64,000 bases of DNA from Flavobacteriales bacterium (lineage in GTDB: Bacteria; Bacteroidota; Bacteroidia; Flavobacteriales_D; Crocinitomicaceae): NCBI GenBank assembly GCA_015665275.1, contig JADFAL010000029.1:62001-126000 (forward strand), in the 5' to 3' direction. The translations under genes were made by a program, and so were the position numbers. Below the pieces are notes generated by a model. The model was not told the origin of the DNA. It saw only the letters and a list, made by a program, of their open reading frames with translations, and did not search any database. Below, piece after piece: positions 62,683-64,000 of the stretch (its first letter is position 1; every line of letters starts with the position of its first letter).

Positions 62683-64000
62683 CTACCCCATTCCTTCAAT
62701 GAACGTTTCTACGAAGTCCATTATTTTGGCTTTAATACGTGCTGATGCCGTTGCGCGTTCTTTCAGCTTCGGACGTTCGTTCATCAATTCGATCAACTCA
62801 TCGGGGCGTGGTTCTTTCTTTGTGAATAGGAACGTTTGTACAACGTCGACTAGTTTTTGAAAGTCTAGGTTTTCCCTTTCGCTTACATCTTTGAATGCTT
62901 TCTTCTTCTCAGCAGTCCAGAAGGCATCGAAGGCATCTTCAACGCTATCATCTTTTCGAACCATTGGCAAGTTTTCTTCAATGAATCGTTCAATGAGTTC
63001 TTTCTTGCTACGTAGTTCCGTATTCGATTCCATAATCTCCGAAATCGTTTTGCGCTGCTTCTCACGGTCTTTTGGTTTCGCACCGTATAAATCCGTCAGT
63101 AATTTGATAATGTATTGTACATTGATTTCATCACGGCGAATGAGTTCGATTTCGAAATCAATATCGTTGAGAATCGAAACCTTTTCTTTTTGGGTGTCGC
63201 CTTTGATCTCTTGGTACAAATCCAAATACTTGCTTTTATACTTCGCAAAGGTTTGTTCGTCCATATCCAAATCCTCGGCATCCAATTGCGTGAAAGTGTC
63301 CAATACGTTTTTGGTACGCATCAACTCACGGAAAGCCTTCACAAATAGCATTTGTTCGCGCTCGCTCTCTAATTCGTTTACATCGTCAAATGTTGGGGCA
63401 ATCTTCTGCAATTCGGAAACGGCAGCGTTGAACTTGTCCACGTAATTTTCATAAGGCTCAATGATGATTTCTTCAATGGCCTCTTTGTTCGAAAATAGCG
63501 TGATCGCCTCGTCTGTGGCTTTTTTGAGATTACGGAAACAAACAACATTCCCCTGAGATTTCACCTCATCCAAAATGCGGTTGGTACGCGAAAATGCTTG
63601 GATCAATCCGTGGTACTTCAAATTCTTGTCCACGTAGATCGTGTTGAGGTGCTTGCTATCAAACCCTGTCAGGAACATATTCACAACCAGTAATATATCC
63701 ACGTGCTTGTTCTTTACTCGCTTTCCGATGTCCTGATAGTAGCCATAGAAGTCACCAACGGAGTAATTCGTATTGAACATATCGTTGTAGTCTTCCATGT
63801 ACTCGTCCAATATTTCCTGACGGTGTTTTGTCGCATATTCCGATTGAGGCTCAGCCGCCATACCAAGGTTTGCTTCTTCTGCATATTCATCATCGAAATC
63901 ATCGGGAATGAATCCGTTGGCGTCTGCGTCTTCATGGTTCGATTGATAGGAAAAGATAGTAGCCACTTTTAGTTCGTGTTCTCCCGCTTCTTTTCTTGCC
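62683..64000 (-). CDS. hsdR: Type I restriction endonuclease subunit R, C-terminal part
   Basis: The frame is open through the window edge (upstream codons read ARKEAGEHELKVATIFSY), so this is the C-terminal ~440 residues of a larger HsdR. Visible are the second helicase domain, VDILLVVNMFLTGFDSKHLNTIYVDK, and HGLIQAFSRTNRI, the motif VI region with its QaxxRxxR. The long helical C-terminal domain that binds the methylase complex follows. HsdR translocates and cuts DNA lacking the cognate methylation. hsdM and hsdS would lie beyond the window. Confidence 0.92.
   Translation of the reverse strand, partial: ARKEAGEHELKVATIFSYQSNHEDADANGFIPDDFDDEYAEEANLGMAAEPQSEYATKHRQEILDEYMEDYNDMFNTNYSVGDFYGYYQDIGKRVKNKHVDILLVVNMFLTGFDSKHLNTIYVDKNLKYHGLIQAFSRTNRILDEVKSQGNVVCFRNLKKATDEAITLFSNKEAIEEIIIEPYENYVDKFNAAVSELQKIAPTFDDVNELESEREQMLFVKAFRELMRTKNVLDTFTQLDAEDLDMDEQTFAKYKSKYLDLYQEIKGDTQKEKVSILNDIDFEIELIRRDEINVQYIIKLLTDLYGAKPKDREKQRKTISEIMESNTELRSKKELIERFIEENLPMVRKDDSVEDAFDAFWTAEKKKAFKDVSERENLDFQKLVDVVQTFLFTKKEPRPDELIELMNERPKLKERATASARIKAKIMDFVETFIEGMG

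Overview
The window comes from a Bacteroidota chromosome, most likely order Flavobacteriales and close to Crocinitomicaceae; the family is my inference. Supporting signs are many type IX secretion (T9SS) C-terminal sorting tails (often with a 'PNP' motif), a PorZ-like protein beside recO, promoters with a TAnnTTTG -7 box and no clear Shine-Dalgarno sequences, frequent TTG starts, and an ECF sigma/anti-sigma pair.

Layout. 1-10 kb: cysS, two tandem paralogous HTH genes, a GT-C membrane glycosyltransferase, a YgjV-like membrane protein, aspS, an ArnT/PMT-like glycosyltransferase and an acyl-CoA carboxylase carboxyltransferase. 10-15.7 kb: a lipoprotein, a broken corA-like gene, a dps operon with a protein-kinase-like gene, a MarC protein, a lipocalin-like lipoprotein with a clear terminator, and an L,D-transpeptidase. 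15.8-23 kb: a tightly overlapping operon of SpoIIM fusion, DUF4129, DUF4350, MoxR ATPase and DUF58. 23-27 kb: a T9SS-tailed esterase and an MBOAT/AlgX-like pair for O-acetylation. 27-31 kb: ECF sigma and anti-sigma, LemA and M48 protease, and a frameshifted lipoprotein gene. 31-39 kb: pgk, a secreted protein of unknown function, xseA/xseB, and a five-gene operon of FkbM methyltransferase, fatty-acid hydroxylase, DUF2141, DUF2007 and alpha/beta hydrolase. 39-48 kb: a SCO1-like protein, M42 peptidase, small secreted proteins, a large FG-GAP T9SS protein, patatin, gatC, plsC and trpS. 48-53 kb: a peptide-type substrate-binding lipoprotein, recO and porZ.

The most notable region is 53.8-60.6 kb, eight minus-strand genes that read as one extracytoplasmic copper module. 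In transcription order they are a HYC_CC_PP-type Cys-rich protein, a secreted HMA copper-binding protein, a T9SS-tailed protein, two multicopper-oxidase-like proteins, two MbnP-like proteins with T9SS tails, and a diheme MauG/MbnH-like cytochrome-c peroxidase lipoprotein. The central four genes are linked by three successive ATGA overlaps. MbnH/MbnP pairs are known from methanobactin and other copper loci, where MbnH oxidises a Trp of MbnP to kynurenine to make a copper site. Here the pair appears rebuilt for T9SS export, with a duplicated substrate and attached oxidases.

The right end holds a T9SS-protein pseudogene, a tRNA-Arg(TCG) with a paired G19U/C56A change, a decayed upstream duplicate of that tRNA region, and the C-terminal part of a type I restriction hsdR gene running off the window. 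This looks like the edge of an accessory island at a tRNA. Two families of short dispersed repeats occupy many of the intergenic gaps. No CRISPR array, rRNA, transposase or integrase was seen.
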